64,000 nt of DNA from assembly GCA_029974595.1 (NCBI GenBank), contig JARKRC010000058.1, positions 1 through 64,000 on the forward strand. The letters are read 5' to 3'. Positions 43,001-53,613 of this stretch are shown here, one piece after another; the first letter of the stretch is position 1, and every line of letters starts with the position of its first letter. The position numbers and the translations under genes were made by a program. The notes beneath the pieces are model-generated. The model had not been told where the DNA came from and did not search any database. It saw only the letters and a list, made by a program, of their open reading frames with translations. Origin of the DNA: Ereboglobus sp. GTDB taxonomy: Bacteria > Verrucomicrobiota > Verrucomicrobiia > Opitutales > Opitutaceae.

Positions 43001-45361
43001 TTAGAGCGGTCGCTTGAGCGCTGTGATGTGTTCGTCGACTGTCGCGGGGTCATCGAAATACTCCGCGAGGAGGGGGCGGATTTCGCCGTCAATAATTTCG
43101 TTATACCACGCCGTGTCGCGCAGGCAGGCCTTCTCCTCGGCGTCGCTCGCATCCGAGTCATCGTCATCGGTGACTGGCGTCTCAAGCTGGCAGAAAAAGC
43201 TGTGGCCGATCTGACATCCGCGACCGAGGCTTTTTTCCTGCGTGATGGTGTCGTTTAGCGCACCGATGCGCTTGCGGATTTTTTCGACAAGCTCGCCGAG
43301 GGCTCCGTGTTTTACGAGCCATGTTTTGAATGCGGGCGTTTCAAAGGCGGGTGCGAGTGTTTCAAACGCGAAGCGGCGGCGCAGCGCGTAATCCATCATG
43401 GCGAGTGAGCGGTCGGCTGTGTTCATCGTGCCGATGATGTGGAGATTGGGTGGAATATAAAAGCGGGCGCTGTCTTTTTCCGGGTCGTGATAGGCGAGTT
43501 GAACCGCGTATTCGGGCGAGCGTTTGTCCGCCTCGATGAGCATGAGCAATTCGCCGAATATTTTGGCGAGATTTCCGCGATTGATTTCATCAATGATAAA
43601 CACGTAGGCGTTGTCGGGGTCGTTGCGCGCCTTGGTGACGAATTCGAGAAAGATGCCATTTTTGCGGGCGAAGCCGCCTTTGCCGTCGGGGCGGTAGCCT
43701 TGGACAAAATCCTCGTAGCTGTAATTGGGATGAAACTGCACCATTTCGATGCGATTGCTGCTTTTCTCTCCCATGTGCACGTAGGCGATGCGGCGGGCCA
43801 CAAAGGTTTTTCCGACACCGGGCGGCCCTTGAAGGACGAGACATTTTTTGCGGTCAAGGCGGTCAATAATAGTCTCCAGCGCGGATTGTTCCATGAACAG
43901 GTCTTCCATCGCGTGAGCGATCGGATAAGGGTCCGGTCGCGGCGGCGGCGGCGTGATTTTATCGTCTTCAAGCAACTTGCGGAACAGGTCGATCCGTTGC
44001 GGATTTTTGATGCGAGTGAGCGTTTTCAGGGGGAGTATTTTCGCGTCATCGGGTAGTTGCTTCTCAATGATAGTTGTCCATTTGACATCGCGAACATGGC
44101 GATGGGTTTTGCGTGACGGGTCGTAGCGATAGTCGCCTGTCACGGTGCCAACGCCCAACAACGTGCTCCTGCCTTGTTTCACGAAAATGACGTCACCGGT
44201 TTTTATTCCATTCAAAAAGCCCCAGCAGGTTTTGGCGTTAAATATAGGTTCTCTTTCGCCCTTCCAAATCGTTTTCATTTTTTCGAGCATGGTGTCAACG
44301 TCCGCATAGGCGTTGAAATCACCGAGCTCGTCCCAGCCGAGGGACATGATGCCAAGTTTGCGACACTCGGCCCAGTAGCGTGCATTTTCGCCCGGTGCAT
44401 AGAGCCAGTATTGAGGGCCATCAGCATCGAGCGGCAACGTGACGGCGCCAATTTTTTCCTCTTGTTTCATTTCGTAGAGCCAACTGAAAAACTGATCCAG
44501 TTCCAGATTGAGCGGCAGGTTCGTTTGCTGCCTGACAATTTGCTTATAAGCCTCGGCAAGCGGGCGTGTGGCTTCATGAAAAGCACGCATGCGTCCCACA
44601 CGATCGCCGGTGTCGGCGGAGGGGATGGAAATATCAAGATAATCCGCGCCGAATTTATCGCGTGCGTTATAAAACATGAACTGATCTGGAAAGAGATAAC
44701 CGACGATTTCACTGACGGCGGATTCCCCGAAGCCTAGCAGCCTGTATTGCTTGTCGCTGCTGAACCGACGAATGCGTTCCGTCGTTTCATCGGAGCCGTG
44801 TGCCAGATAGGTGAAACTGTCGCGGTAATGCTCGATGCTGTGATTCGGATGACCGGTAGCGCGTTTTTTGGCCAGCGCGTGTGAGCCGAAGCAGTGCAAA
44901 TGCTCGCCAAACTCCTGGACTTTCGGCCAGTCCAGTTTGGCGAGGTTATCTGGTGCGAAAAATTTTTTGAAGAACTCATAGTTCCTGCGAAGGAATGTGG
45001 ACTTCTGGAACCAATCGGCTGAGACTTCGGCAAAGGCTTCGAGCTCGGCTTGGGTTTTTTCGTTCGTGGTCAAGCCCGAGTGCGATGATGCGTCTGCGTC
45101 GGCCCCGGCCGTAATGCGTCTGCCGATGCCGTTGAATCGTCTCCAGTATGAATGCTGGGTTGAAAGCGTGTTCCCTCTCATGGTGTCGCCGAAATGGGCG
45201 ACGATCTCGGCGCGGGAAACAGGCGAGCCTTTTTGAGCGGTGAGTTGCTCGCAGGCGTCCCAGATTTTTCGAGTGAGTGTGCCTTCCCTGGGTTTGCGCA
45301 CGCCATTTTGTTCGATGCGAGCGGAGTTGTGGGGAGTGGGTTGAGCTTCGGGATTTGTCAT
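43001..45361 (-). CDS. mcrB: McrB-type AAA+ GTPase with EVE-like DNA-reader domain
   Basis: A 786-aa motor subunit. Approximate layout: residues 25-85 a helix-turn-helix-like segment (GTLTRKIWDACEQLTAQKGS); 100-270 a helical region of unclear family; 315-425 an EVE-like reader domain (QYWLYAPGENARYWAECRKL; VGTVTGDYRYD) that in relatives binds modified bases; about 490-750 the AAA+ core. The core has Walker A GPPGVGKT (near residue 511), Walker B FIIDEINRGNLAKIFGEL and the McrB signature IGTMNTADRSLAMMDYALRR. GTP use is inferred from the family. mcrC follows after 30 bp. No adjacent methylase gene is present, as expected for type IV. Confidence 0.92.
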   Translation of the reverse strand: MTNPEAQPTPHNSARIEQNGVRKPREGTLTRKIWDACEQLTAQKGSPVSRAEIVAHFGDTMRGNTLSTQHSYWRRFNGIGRRITAGADADASSHSGLTTNEKTQAELEAFAEVSADWFQKSTFLRRNYEFFKKFFAPDNLAKLDWPKVQEFGEHLHCFGSHALAKKRATGHPNHSIEHYRDSFTYLAHGSDETTERIRRFSSDKQYRLLGFGESAVSEIVGYLFPDQFMFYNARDKFGADYLDISIPSADTGDRVGRMRAFHEATRPLAEAYKQIVRQQTNLPLNLELDQFFSWLYEMKQEEKIGAVTLPLDADGPQYWLYAPGENARYWAECRKLGIMSLGWDELGDFNAYADVDTMLEKMKTIWKGEREPIFNAKTCWGFLNGIKTGDVIFVKQGRSTLLGVGTVTGDYRYDPSRKTHRHVRDVKWTTIIEKQLPDDAKILPLKTLTRIKNPQRIDLFRKLLEDDKITPPPPRPDPYPIAHAMEDLFMEQSALETIIDRLDRKKCLVLQGPPGVGKTFVARRIAYVHMGEKSSNRIEMVQFHPNYSYEDFVQGYRPDGKGGFARKNGIFLEFVTKARNDPDNAYVFIIDEINRGNLAKIFGELLMLIEADKRSPEYAVQLAYHDPEKDSARFYIPPNLHIIGTMNTADRSLAMMDYALRRRFAFETLAPAFETPAFKTWLVKHGALGELVEKIRKRIGALNDTITQEKSLGRGCQIGHSFFCQLETPVTDDDDSDASDAEEKACLRDTAWYNEIIDGEIRPLLAEYFDDPATVDEHITALKRPL

Positions 45362-45427
45362 GGCGAGGATGAGTGTTCAGTGGGTGTAGAGGAGGTAAAA
45401 TCAGGATTTTCGCGTATCATGTCGAGT

Positions 45428-45619
45428 CTAGTTAATAGTGAGCAGACGTTCATTTGCAAAACCTGGAGAGATTCTTTCCTGCTCCGGAATTGTCTCTTCG
45501 GTTTGGAGCTGTTCATAAGTTTTTCGTTCATCTGCGGGCAAGTTTTGGGTCGCTTCATACGTCGCTTCGCCTGCCTTTTGGCTGCAGTGTTTAAAGGTAT
45601 TCAATGTCTCCTTATCCAT
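45428..45619 (-). CDS. Small hypothetical ORF, possibly the tail of a decayed regulator
   Basis: An ORF of 63 aa from ATG 45619 (MDKETLNTFKHCSQKAGEATYEATQNLP). It has a plausible charged, helical composition but no recognised family. It lies 66 bp upstream of mcrB in the same direction and just downstream of a frameshifted WYL-type regulator remnant, so it may be the out-of-frame continuation of that gene. Confidence 0.22.
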   Translation of the reverse strand: MDKETLNTFKHCSQKAGEATYEATQNLPADERKTYEQLQTEETIPEQERISPGFANERLLTIN

Positions 45620-45697
45620 GAGAATGCTTTTCGTTTTCGGGTATGCGCATTGCAAGCGCGCGAGAATATGAAAGCCGTGAGAATGAGCGTGAGCGCT

Positions 45698-45942
45698 TCA
45701 TCGGCGGCTAGTGGCAAGCGAGAGATTCAATGGACGGGTATAGTAATAGGTTTTACGCGAGGCATCCCATTCAATGGGTGTGCCGAAGTGATCGCGCATG
45801 AGGTCGATAGCGCGTTTGGGCTGGGCGTGTGGGAGGACGTTTCCAGTTCGTGAACGAGCGACTCGGCGTTGACCGGACGATTTGAGGAAAGAGGTGAATG
45901 AAGACGATTAGAGCAGTTCCGTTTTATTTGATCGCATAACAA
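45698..45942 (-). pseudogene. Frameshifted remnant of a WYL-type HTH regulator
   Basis: Two minus frames must be joined. The first (to about 45825) reads SNRPVNAESLVHELETS, like the HTH of WYL-family regulators. A shift of one frame then gives AIDLMRDHFGTPIEWDASRK followed by TYYYT, a close match to the segment just after the HTH in that family, and ends in TGA at 45698. The WYL ligand domain is missing or further scrambled in 45428-45697. WYL proteins often control phage-defence operons, and this remnant lies upstream of mcrBC, so it may be its former regulator. An 11-bp repeat arm and then the IS481 copy border its N-terminal side. Confidence 0.55.
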
Positions 45943-46045
45943 GGTAGGGCGAAGCTTCCGGCTGAGTCGCGAATACGGAACGGCTCACTCAGAGTGTTTT
46001 GTTACGGCAGATGGGTAACAGGTGTAACGGCACATGGGTAACACC

Positions 46046-46095
46046 TTCCCAAGGCATGAGGAAAGGGCCATGGCCCTTTCCTCATGCCTTGGGAA
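46046..46095. repeat. 50-bp perfect palindrome before the transposase start
   Basis: The sequence TTCCCAAGGCATGAGGAAAG... continues to the centre CCATGG and is mirrored exactly on the other side, giving 25-bp arms with no mismatch. It spans ATG 46084 and ends 13 bp before the preferred start ATG 46108. As RNA it would form a long hairpin over the leader of the transposase message. Confidence 0.85.
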
Positions 46096-46107
46096 AATCG
46101 CTCTTCT

Positions 46108-47268
46108 ATGAAACAACGTTTGGATTTTGTAACTTTGGCCCGTTCGCATCGCGGTGGGTTTTTCGCCGAGCTTTGCCGGCGTTTTGGCATCAGCCGAAAG
46201 ACCGGCTACAAGTGGCTCTCGCGCTTTGGAAATGAAGGTCAAAGCGGCCTGATGGATCGTTCCCGAAGACCCCATCGCCAACACCGTCGCACCGCCGAAG
46301 CGACCGAACGGCTGGTGCTTGATGAGCGTTCCTTGCACCCGGGCAACGGCCCTTGCAAGCTCCAGCGCAGGCTTCAAAACAAGGGGCATCTTGTTTTGCC
46401 CAGCGCGACCACCTTCGCGCGCATCCTCAAACGCCATGGCTTCATCAACCCGCTTGAGTCGCAAAAACATGTTGCTTTCCGGCGTTTCGAACGCCTCGGG
46501 CCAAACGAGTTGTGGCAAATGGACTTCAAGGGCCATTTTGCCCTCGCCTCGGGCCAGCGCTGCCATCCGCTCACCTTGCTCGACGATCACTCCCGTTTTC
46601 TTCTGTGCCTGCAAGCCTGCGCCGATGAAACTGGCCCGACGGTGCGCGAGCACTTGCTCGCGCTTTTCCATCTCTACGGCCTTCCCATGCAGATACTCTG
46701 TGACAATGGCTCGCCTTGGGGCTGCCCGACTAGCGAATACACCTCCCTGGCCTTCTGGCTCCTGCGCCAAGGCGTGCATGTTATCCACGGCCGCCCTTTG
46801 CATCCCCAGACCCAGGGCAAGGACGAACGCTTCCATCGCACCCTCAAAGACGAACTGCTTTGCCGCCATGACTGGCCCTCCATGGATGTCACCCAAAAAC
46901 GCTTCGACGCGTTTCGCGAAGATTACAATCATCACCGCCCCCATCAGGCTCTCGACATGCTTGCTCCCATCTCCCGTTACCGCGTGAGCGCAAGGCGCTT
47001 TGTCGGCGAAAACCCACCCCTTGAATACGACTGCTCCGAGATAACCCGCACTGTCAAATCCAAGGGCGAAATCACCTTTCGAAATCGCTTTTATTACATC
47101 GGCCGTGCCTTCCACTCCCACACCCTGGCCCTGCGTCCTTACAAGCGTGACGGCCTCTACTCGGTATGCCTCGGTTCCATCGCCCTTGGCCTCATTGATC
47201 TGTGCGAACCGACTTCAAAACCAAAGGGCCATTACTTGCCCTTGCTCGCTCATCCTCACTCCCTTTGA
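46108..47268 (+). CDS. IS481-family DDE transposase
   Basis: A 386-aa transposase. The N-terminal helix-turn-helix (FFAELCRRFGISRKTGYKWL) is followed by an rve-type integrase core with the DDE residues in LWQMDFKGHF, ILCDNGSPWG and QGKDERFHRTLKDE. The C-terminal part (about 300-386) is the usual IS481 beta-rich tail. The track starts at ATG 46084 within a large palindrome; ATG 46108 (MKQRLDFVTLARSHRGGF) matches family N-termini better. The frame is intact, so the element may still be active. Confidence 0.92.
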   Translation: MKQRLDFVTLARSHRGGFFAELCRRFGISRKTGYKWLSRFGNEGQSGLMDRSRRPHRQHRRTAEATERLVLDERSLHPGNGPCKLQRRLQNKGHLVLPSATTFARILKRHGFINPLESQKHVAFRRFERLGPNELWQMDFKGHFALASGQRCHPLTLLDDHSRFLLCLQACADETGPTVREHLLALFHLYGLPMQILCDNGSPWGCPTSEYTSLAFWLLRQGVHVIHGRPLHPQTQGKDERFHRTLKDELLCRHDWPSMDVTQKRFDAFREDYNHHRPHQALDMLAPISRYRVSARRFVGENPPLEYDCSEITRTVKSKGEITFRNRFYYIGRAFHSHTLALRPYKRDGLYSVCLGSIALGLIDLCEPTSKPKGHYLPLLAHPHSL

Positions 47269-47456
47269 ACCTGTTACCCATGTGCCGTTACACCTGTTAC
47301 CCATGTCTTGACTCCATACACAGAGGGTTCGCCCTACCCAAAGTCGCCATTCTGTGCTCAGGATGCGACAGATTTCCTCGAAAATGCTTTAATGCTAACA
47401 AAATATGCAGGACTGCGCGTGCTTAATATATTGAGGAAGCAGGTTTTTGTTGGCAT

Positions 47457-47488
47457 GGAAAAAGCGCACCGGAATTCCGGTGCGCTTT
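47457..47488 (-). terminator. Intrinsic terminator of the sdh operon
   Basis: AAAGCGCACC-GGAATTCC-GGTGCGCTTT is a perfect palindrome. On the minus strand it is followed by a T-run (CTTTTTCC). It lies 76 bp after the sdhB stop. Confidence 0.85.
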
Positions 47489-47564
47489 GTTGGGTGTAAG
47501 AAGTGAGTTGATTGGGCCGTTTTTGGCGGAGGAGAAGGAAAAGCGGCGGGATGCCGCTTCTACC

Positions 47565-48380
47565 TTACGCGCCACCGGCGACGGCGGCGCTCTTCGGCTT
47601 GAAGGTCTGGCGGAAGGTCGCCGCGATGTAGTCGCGGTTCATGCGGGCGATGAAATCGTGGCTGATGAGCTTCGGGCACGCGGCGCTGCATTCGTATTGG
47701 TTGGTGCAACTGCCGAAGCCGAGTTCGTCCATCTTCGCCACCATCGCGAGGACGCGCTGGTCACGCTCGGGCTGGCCTTGCGGGAGGAGGCTGAACTGGC
47801 TGACTTTCGCAGCGACGAAGAGCATGGCGCTGGCGTTTTTGCAGGCCGCGACACACGCGCCGCAGCCGATGCATTGGGCGGCGTCCATCGCGAGGTCGGC
47901 GGCATCCTTTGCCACGGGAATTGCATTGGCGTCCTGCGGGGCGCCGGTGCGGACGCTGATGAAGCCGCCGGCTTGCTGGATCTTGTCGAACGCGCTGCGA
48001 TCGGTGATGAGATCCTTGATGACGGGGAAGGGTTTTGCGCGGAAGGGTTCCACGGTGATGACCGCGCCGTCGGCAAAGCTGCGCATGTAGGTCTGACAGG
48101 TGGCGACGCCTTTGTGCGGGCCGTGAGGCTTGCCGTCGATGACGAGATTGCAGGTGCCGCAGATGCCTTCGCGGCAGTCGTGCGCGAATGCGATCGGCTC
48201 CTCGCCGGCGTGGGTGAGTTCCTCGTTCACCACGTCGAGCATCTCGAAGAACGACATGTTCGGGTTGCAGTTGCTGGCTTTGTATTCAACGAACTTGCCG
48301 GGTTGGCTGGGGCCGGCCTGGCGCCAGACGCGCAAGGTGACGTTGATGTTTTTTTCGGTGGTGTGGTTTTCGGCGACCAT
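47565..48380 (-). CDS. sdhB: Succinate dehydrogenase/fumarate reductase iron-sulfur subunit
   Basis: A 271-aa subunit that passes electrons from the flavoprotein to the membrane quinone site. The [2Fe-2S] cysteines are C69, C74 and C77 in [10 protein letters not shown] plus C95. The [4Fe-4S]/[3Fe-4S] ligands lie in [11 protein letters not shown] and [12 protein letters not shown]. Sequence type fits the non-classical (type B) complex. It is the last gene of the minus-strand sdhCAB operon, but is separated from sdhA by an inserted four-helix-bundle cassette of about 480 bp. Confidence 0.95.
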   Translation of the reverse strand: MVAENHTTEKNINVTLRVWRQAGPSQPGKFVEYKASNCNPNMSFFEMLDVVNEELTHAGEEPIAFAHDCREGICGTCNLVIDGKPHGPHKGVATCQTYMRSFADGAVITVEPFRAKPFPVIKDLITDRSAFDKIQQAGGFISVRTGAPQDANAIPVAKDAADLAMDAAQCIGCGACVAACKNASAMLFVAAKVSQFSLLPQGQPERDQRVLAMVAKMDELGFGSCTNQYECSAACPKLISHDFIARMNRDYIAATFRQTFKPKSAAVAGGA

Positions 48381-48389
48381 GGGATGTGA

Positions 48390-48871
48390 GATTTACGATT
48401 TACAAATTACGATTTACGATTGAAGGAGCTTCGGCGGGGAGCGCCGGTGTTTTTTTAGGAATAGTTTTGCTGGCGGGTGCGGGTGGTGCGGAGGGCGGAG
48501 ACGATGATGGAGAGGATTTCAGTGGCTTCTTGCATGAGGGATTCGAGACGTTTTTGCGGAAACGTCCCGGATTCGGCGAGGAGTTCCATCCAGTAGCGGG
48601 TTTCGTCGCATTCTTCCTCCACGATCTTGAGTTTGTTCACGAAATCCGAAGTCGATTTGGCGCGGCAGGCGGCGCGATAATTCGCGCCGACCGATGTGCC
48701 GGAGCGGAGCATCTGGCGTCCAAGAATGTCGGGAACGCCGCCCTTGGGCGGCGCGTTCACGGCCTTGATGACACGCAGGGCGAAGGCCTTGGTGCGCTTG
48801 AGCATTTCTTCCTTGGTCATCGTGTCACTCCTTTCCGGCATTCGTAAATCGTAATTCGTAAATCGTAAATC
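48390..48871 (-). mobile_element. Intervening-sequence-like cassette between sdhA and sdhB
   Basis: A 482-bp block bounded by 33-bp inverted repeats (48390-48422 and 48839-48871) with two mismatches. Each repeat is built of iterated AT-rich units (GATTTACGATTTAC...). Inside is one gene of the 23S rRNA intervening-sequence protein family. In a transcript the repeats would pair into a stem with the gene in the loop. No transposase is present. Confidence 0.6.
48455..48820 (-). CDS. Four-helix-bundle protein, 23S rRNA intervening-sequence (IVP) family
   Basis: A protein of 121 aa from ATG 48820 (MTKEEMLKRTKAFALRVIK); the track adds seven residues. It has the family core ILGRQMLRSGTSVGANYRAA followed by EEECDETRYWMELLAES. 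Homologues are encoded in intervening sequences of some bacterial 23S rRNA genes and as accessory proteins elsewhere; their biochemical role is poorly known. Here it lies within sdhCAB, in the same direction as the operon, and is bounded by inverted repeats. A second, related gene occurs at 63553-63933 in the atp operon. Confidence 0.85.
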   Translation of the reverse strand: MTKEEMLKRTKAFALRVIKAVNAPPKGGVPDILGRQMLRSGTSVGANYRAACRAKSTSDFVNKLKIVEEECDETRYWMELLAESGTFPQKRLESLMQEATEILSIIVSALRTTRTRQQNYS

Positions 48872-48880
48872 CGCGTGTTC

Positions 48881-50806
<1,926 letters not shown>

Positions 50807-50816
50807 GACGAAAAAA

Positions 50817-50844
50817 GTTTAAGTTTAGAGTTTAAGTTTAAGTG
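50817..50844. repeat. Short iterated repeat at the sdhC-sdhA junction
   Basis: GTTTAAGTTTAGAGTTTAAG continues as TTTAAGTG: two copies of GTTTAAGTTTA around GAG, ten bases before the sdhA start on the minus strand. It resembles, in type but not sequence, the repeat arms of the cassettes in this and the atp operon. Confidence 0.5.
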
Positions 50845-50871
50845 ATGAGGTTTTGCGCGGTGAGGGGCGGG

Positions 50872-51675
50872 TCATTTGTGGGCGGCGCAACCGGCGCATT
50901 TGGCGGCGGCGACCTGGGCGGCGATCGTGCCGGCGGCGGGTTTGGCGATGCCGCTGACGATCAGGCCGGGCATGGCGACGTTGGCGATCAGGTAAGCGAG
51001 GGCGAAGACGCCGGCGACCGTGCGCAGGGCGCAGGACCATTTGTGATTGCGCCAGCCGATGGTCTGGAAGAGCGAGTCAACGCCGTGCCAGAGGTGCATG
51101 GCGAGCAGGGCGACGGAGATGATGTAGAAGCCGGCGACATACGGGTTCATGAAGCCGAGGAAAACCATGCTGTAAACGTCGTGGACGGATTCGCCCTTGG
51201 TCGCGAGCGGGATGCCGAACTCCTTGACGCTTTCAGTCATTTGCCAGTGCGGGAGCGCGTCCTTGAAGGTGCCGGCCTGCGCGACGCCGACGGTGAAATG
51301 GAGGATGTGGTAAATGATGAAGGCGAGCACCACGAGGCCGGTCAGGCGCATGTAACGCGAGGCTGTGGAGGCGGCGAGCCACTTGTGCTTGCCGTATTTC
51401 TCGGGGCCGCGGGCTATTTTGTTTTCACGCCAGAGTGTGATGGCGGCCCAAACGTGAACGACCACGCAAAGGAGCATGACGAGGCGGAAGGCCCAGAGGC
51501 CGGGCCCGAGCCCTTGGAGGAAATGGGCGTAGCCGTTGATGTGGTCGGGCGGCAGAAAGATCTGCAGGTTACCCACCGTGTGACCGGCGACGAAGCCGGT
51601 GAGCACGAGGCCTGTGATGGCCATGAGGAATTTTCGACCTATGGAGGATTTTACGAGGTTGGCGATGGGTGTCAT
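50872..51675 (-). CDS. sdhC: Succinate dehydrogenase cytochrome b subunit (type B, five-helix)
   Basis: A 267-aa membrane anchor from ATG 51675 (MTPIANLVKSSIGRKFLMAI); the track extends 32 unlikely residues upstream. Five hydrophobic helices carry candidate haem-b ligands (His in VAGHTVGNL, VVVHVWAA, IIYHILHF and AMHLWHGV), matching the di-haem single-subunit anchor of type B complexes. The C-terminal tail ends in CAGCAAHK, with a CxxC pair of unknown meaning. It is the first gene of sdhCAB. Confidence 0.93.
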   Translation of the reverse strand: MTPIANLVKSSIGRKFLMAITGLVLTGFVAGHTVGNLQIFLPPDHINGYAHFLQGLGPGLWAFRLVMLLCVVVHVWAAITLWRENKIARGPEKYGKHKWLAASTASRYMRLTGLVVLAFIIYHILHFTVGVAQAGTFKDALPHWQMTESVKEFGIPLATKGESVHDVYSMVFLGFMNPYVAGFYIISVALLAMHLWHGVDSLFQTIGWRNHKWSCALRTVAGVFALAYLIANVAMPGLIVSGIAKPAAGTIAAQVAAAKCAGCAAHK

Positions 51676-52152
51676 CGTGTTGTAGGTGGTGGCTGGTTCT
51701 GAGAAAAAGTTTATGGCACGCCAGACAGCGCGAGCCGGAAAGGACTTTGGTAATGCGTGGGCGCCGTCCAAGTAAAGGGGATGCGTTAAATGAGATTTGT
51801 CCAGACTTCATTATTAGAAAACCTGAACTTTTGCAGTAGAATTTATTGTCGATTACAGAGACATTGTCTCATTAGAGCCGCTGAATTTTACATATAGGCC
51901 TGCTATCATGTATCGTGACGCAGTCTCATTTAGGCGGGAGGGCGTTTCATGTAATTTTCGCTCCAATAATGAACGGAGGTTTTTCGCGTGATTGTGCGCA
52001 TCCTGCGATCATACGAATGCCTGAAAATATGTGCTCTCCTGCCTTCAAAAATGGAGGCCATGGAGACGCCAGCCATCGCCGGCAATGAAGCGAGAGGGAA
52101 GGCGTTTTTGAAGGTGCGGAATCAGGCGCACGACAGGATGCCGGCGCACGAT
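51676..52152. other. Intergenic region upstream of sdhC, 477 bp
   Basis: No credible gene. It is more AT-rich than its surroundings, as expected for the sdh promoter. GAGAC-ATT-GTCTC (51858-51870) is a small perfect inverted repeat about 183 bp upstream of sdhC and might be a regulator site. The rightmost part follows the stop of the oxidoreductase gene; no clear terminator was seen. Confidence 0.4.
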
Positions 52153-53463
52153 TTATGGCACGATTGCGCCGTGGGTTTTGAGCAGGGCGCGGATTTCCTC
52201 GAATGGCACATCGAGCGGACTGCACCGTTTTTTGGCGGCGAGGGTTGCCGTCGCGCCCGCGGCCTGCCCCATGGCCATGCAGGGCGCCTGGACGCGAAGG
52301 CCGGAGTTCGCGAGGCGGTCGCTGCCGACCGAGCGGCCGGCGACCATGATGTTTTTACCGCCTTTGGGAACGAGCGCGCGGAGGGGAATCGTCGGAACGG
52401 TGTCGGGGCTCAACTGCTGCGGGCGAACACCGGTTTTGGTGTGCAGATCGACCGGATAAAACGCATTGCAAACGGCGTCCGGGAATTTGCGGCCCGAGCG
52501 GTAGTCCTCGACCGTGATCATGTATTCGGCGTCGATCCGCCAGCTTTCGCGGATGGAGACCTCGGGTTGCAGGTGGAAAAGCCGGGGGTTGTCGCCGGGC
52601 TTTTCCTTTGCCTTGCGCAGTCGAGCCAAGAGGGCGCGGCGGCCCGTGCAGTTGTCGCGTGTCCGCGTGAGGGCCGACGAGGAATCGGCGCCGTGCACGT
52701 AAATGGCCTGGAGTTGCTCGCGTCCGGGTTGGTAGTTCGAGCGGGTTTTGAAGAGGATCGAGCCCGGCTGGGTTTCGTCTTCGCGAAGCCTTGGGAGGCC
52801 GGCCATGCCGACGATGTCCGCGCCTCCGGTGGCGTCGATCAACTGGCGCGCGCGGATGGTGCGGCAGACGCCGGGGCCCGCGGTGGCAACGCTCCATCCG
52901 TCCGGCTCGCGCTGAAGGCCCAGCGGAAATTCGTAATAACAAATGGAGACTCCCGCATCGAGCGCCTCTTCCTCGGCGAGCAGGGCGTACAAAAACGGGT
53001 TGATCGTGAGCTGGTGCTGCCAGTGTTTGCGTCCCTCGTAGGGCGTCATGAAATCGGGCATGCGCCCGCCGTCGAATTCGACGGCTTTTTCCACGAGTTT
53101 CCAGCCGATGCCGTCGATGATTTGCACGCCCCAGGCATGAAAAATCCCCGGGTAGGCCACGCCGCCCACGGTCATGTTTCCGCCGAGCATCGAGGTGCGT
53201 TCGATCAGGAGCGTCTTCGCTCCGGCCCGCGCCGCCTGGATGGCCGCGACGTGCCCGGCCGTTCCGCCGCCGACGACGAGGACATCGACTTCGTTTTCCA
53301 AAAATTGCGTATTCGCCGAGCGGCGTCCCAAGGCCTGCGCCAGCGTGTCCTTGTCCGCCGTGTTTTGGGCGCCGAATGCGATGCCCGTCCAGGCGGCCAC
53401 TCCCGCTCCCAATCCCGTTCCGATAAACGTGCGCCGCGACAAATGCCTTGGTGTGGATTTCAT
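52153..53463 (-). CDS. Tat-exported FAD-dependent oxidoreductase
   Basis: A protein of 436 aa from ATG 53463. It has a twin-arginine signal (HLSRRTFIGTGLGAGVAAW), then the dinucleotide-binding motif VDVLVVGGGTAGHVAAIQAA and GKTLLIER-like second strand, and a C-terminal FAD_oxidored pattern (MVAGRSVGSDRLANSGLRVQ; AMGQAAGATATLAAKK). Family members are often found in sugar-degradation loci of Verrucomicrobiota and Planctomycetota; the substrate is not predictable. It is divergent from nuoA, 150 bp away. Confidence 0.85.
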   Translation of the reverse strand: MKSTPRHLSRRTFIGTGLGAGVAAWTGIAFGAQNTADKDTLAQALGRRSANTQFLENEVDVLVVGGGTAGHVAAIQAARAGAKTLLIERTSMLGGNMTVGGVAYPGIFHAWGVQIIDGIGWKLVEKAVEFDGGRMPDFMTPYEGRKHWQHQLTINPFLYALLAEEEALDAGVSICYYEFPLGLQREPDGWSVATAGPGVCRTIRARQLIDATGGADIVGMAGLPRLREDETQPGSILFKTRSNYQPGREQLQAIYVHGADSSSALTRTRDNCTGRRALLARLRKAKEKPGDNPRLFHLQPEVSIRESWRIDAEYMITVEDYRSGRKFPDAVCNAFYPVDLHTKTGVRPQQLSPDTVPTIPLRALVPKGGKNIMVAGRSVGSDRLANSGLRVQAPCMAMGQAAGATATLAAKKRCSPLDVPFEEIRALLKTHGAIVP

Positions 53464-53613
53464 GATGGCGAATGAGGTTTTATTCCGCACGGGGCGTCAA
53501 GCTGCCGGTGCGCCGGTTCGCGCGCAAAACGCAACCGGCCAAAAAATCCCTTGTCTCCAAGGCGCTTCTGCTCCCATTTAGCAGGCTTTCGCTCATCCAT
53601 TCACGACTTCATC

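Larger units (their letters stand above)
46011..47304 (+). mobile_element. IS481-family insertion sequence
   Basis: The element is about 1.29 kb and is bounded by 33-bp perfect inverted repeats (46011-46043, starting ATGGGTAACAGGTGTAACGG, and 47272-47304). Each repeat itself contains two ATGGGTAACA units. One transposase gene fills the interior. No convincing target duplication was found next to the repeats. Just outside, GGTAGGGCGAA (45943-45953) and TTCGCCCTACC (47328-47338) form an extra inverted pair, suggesting insertion into an older repeat element. Confidence 0.85.

Noticed and set aside
45985-47121. Minus-strand ORF of 378 aa across the IS
   Set aside because: Antisense to the IS481 transposase, which has an intact DDE core.
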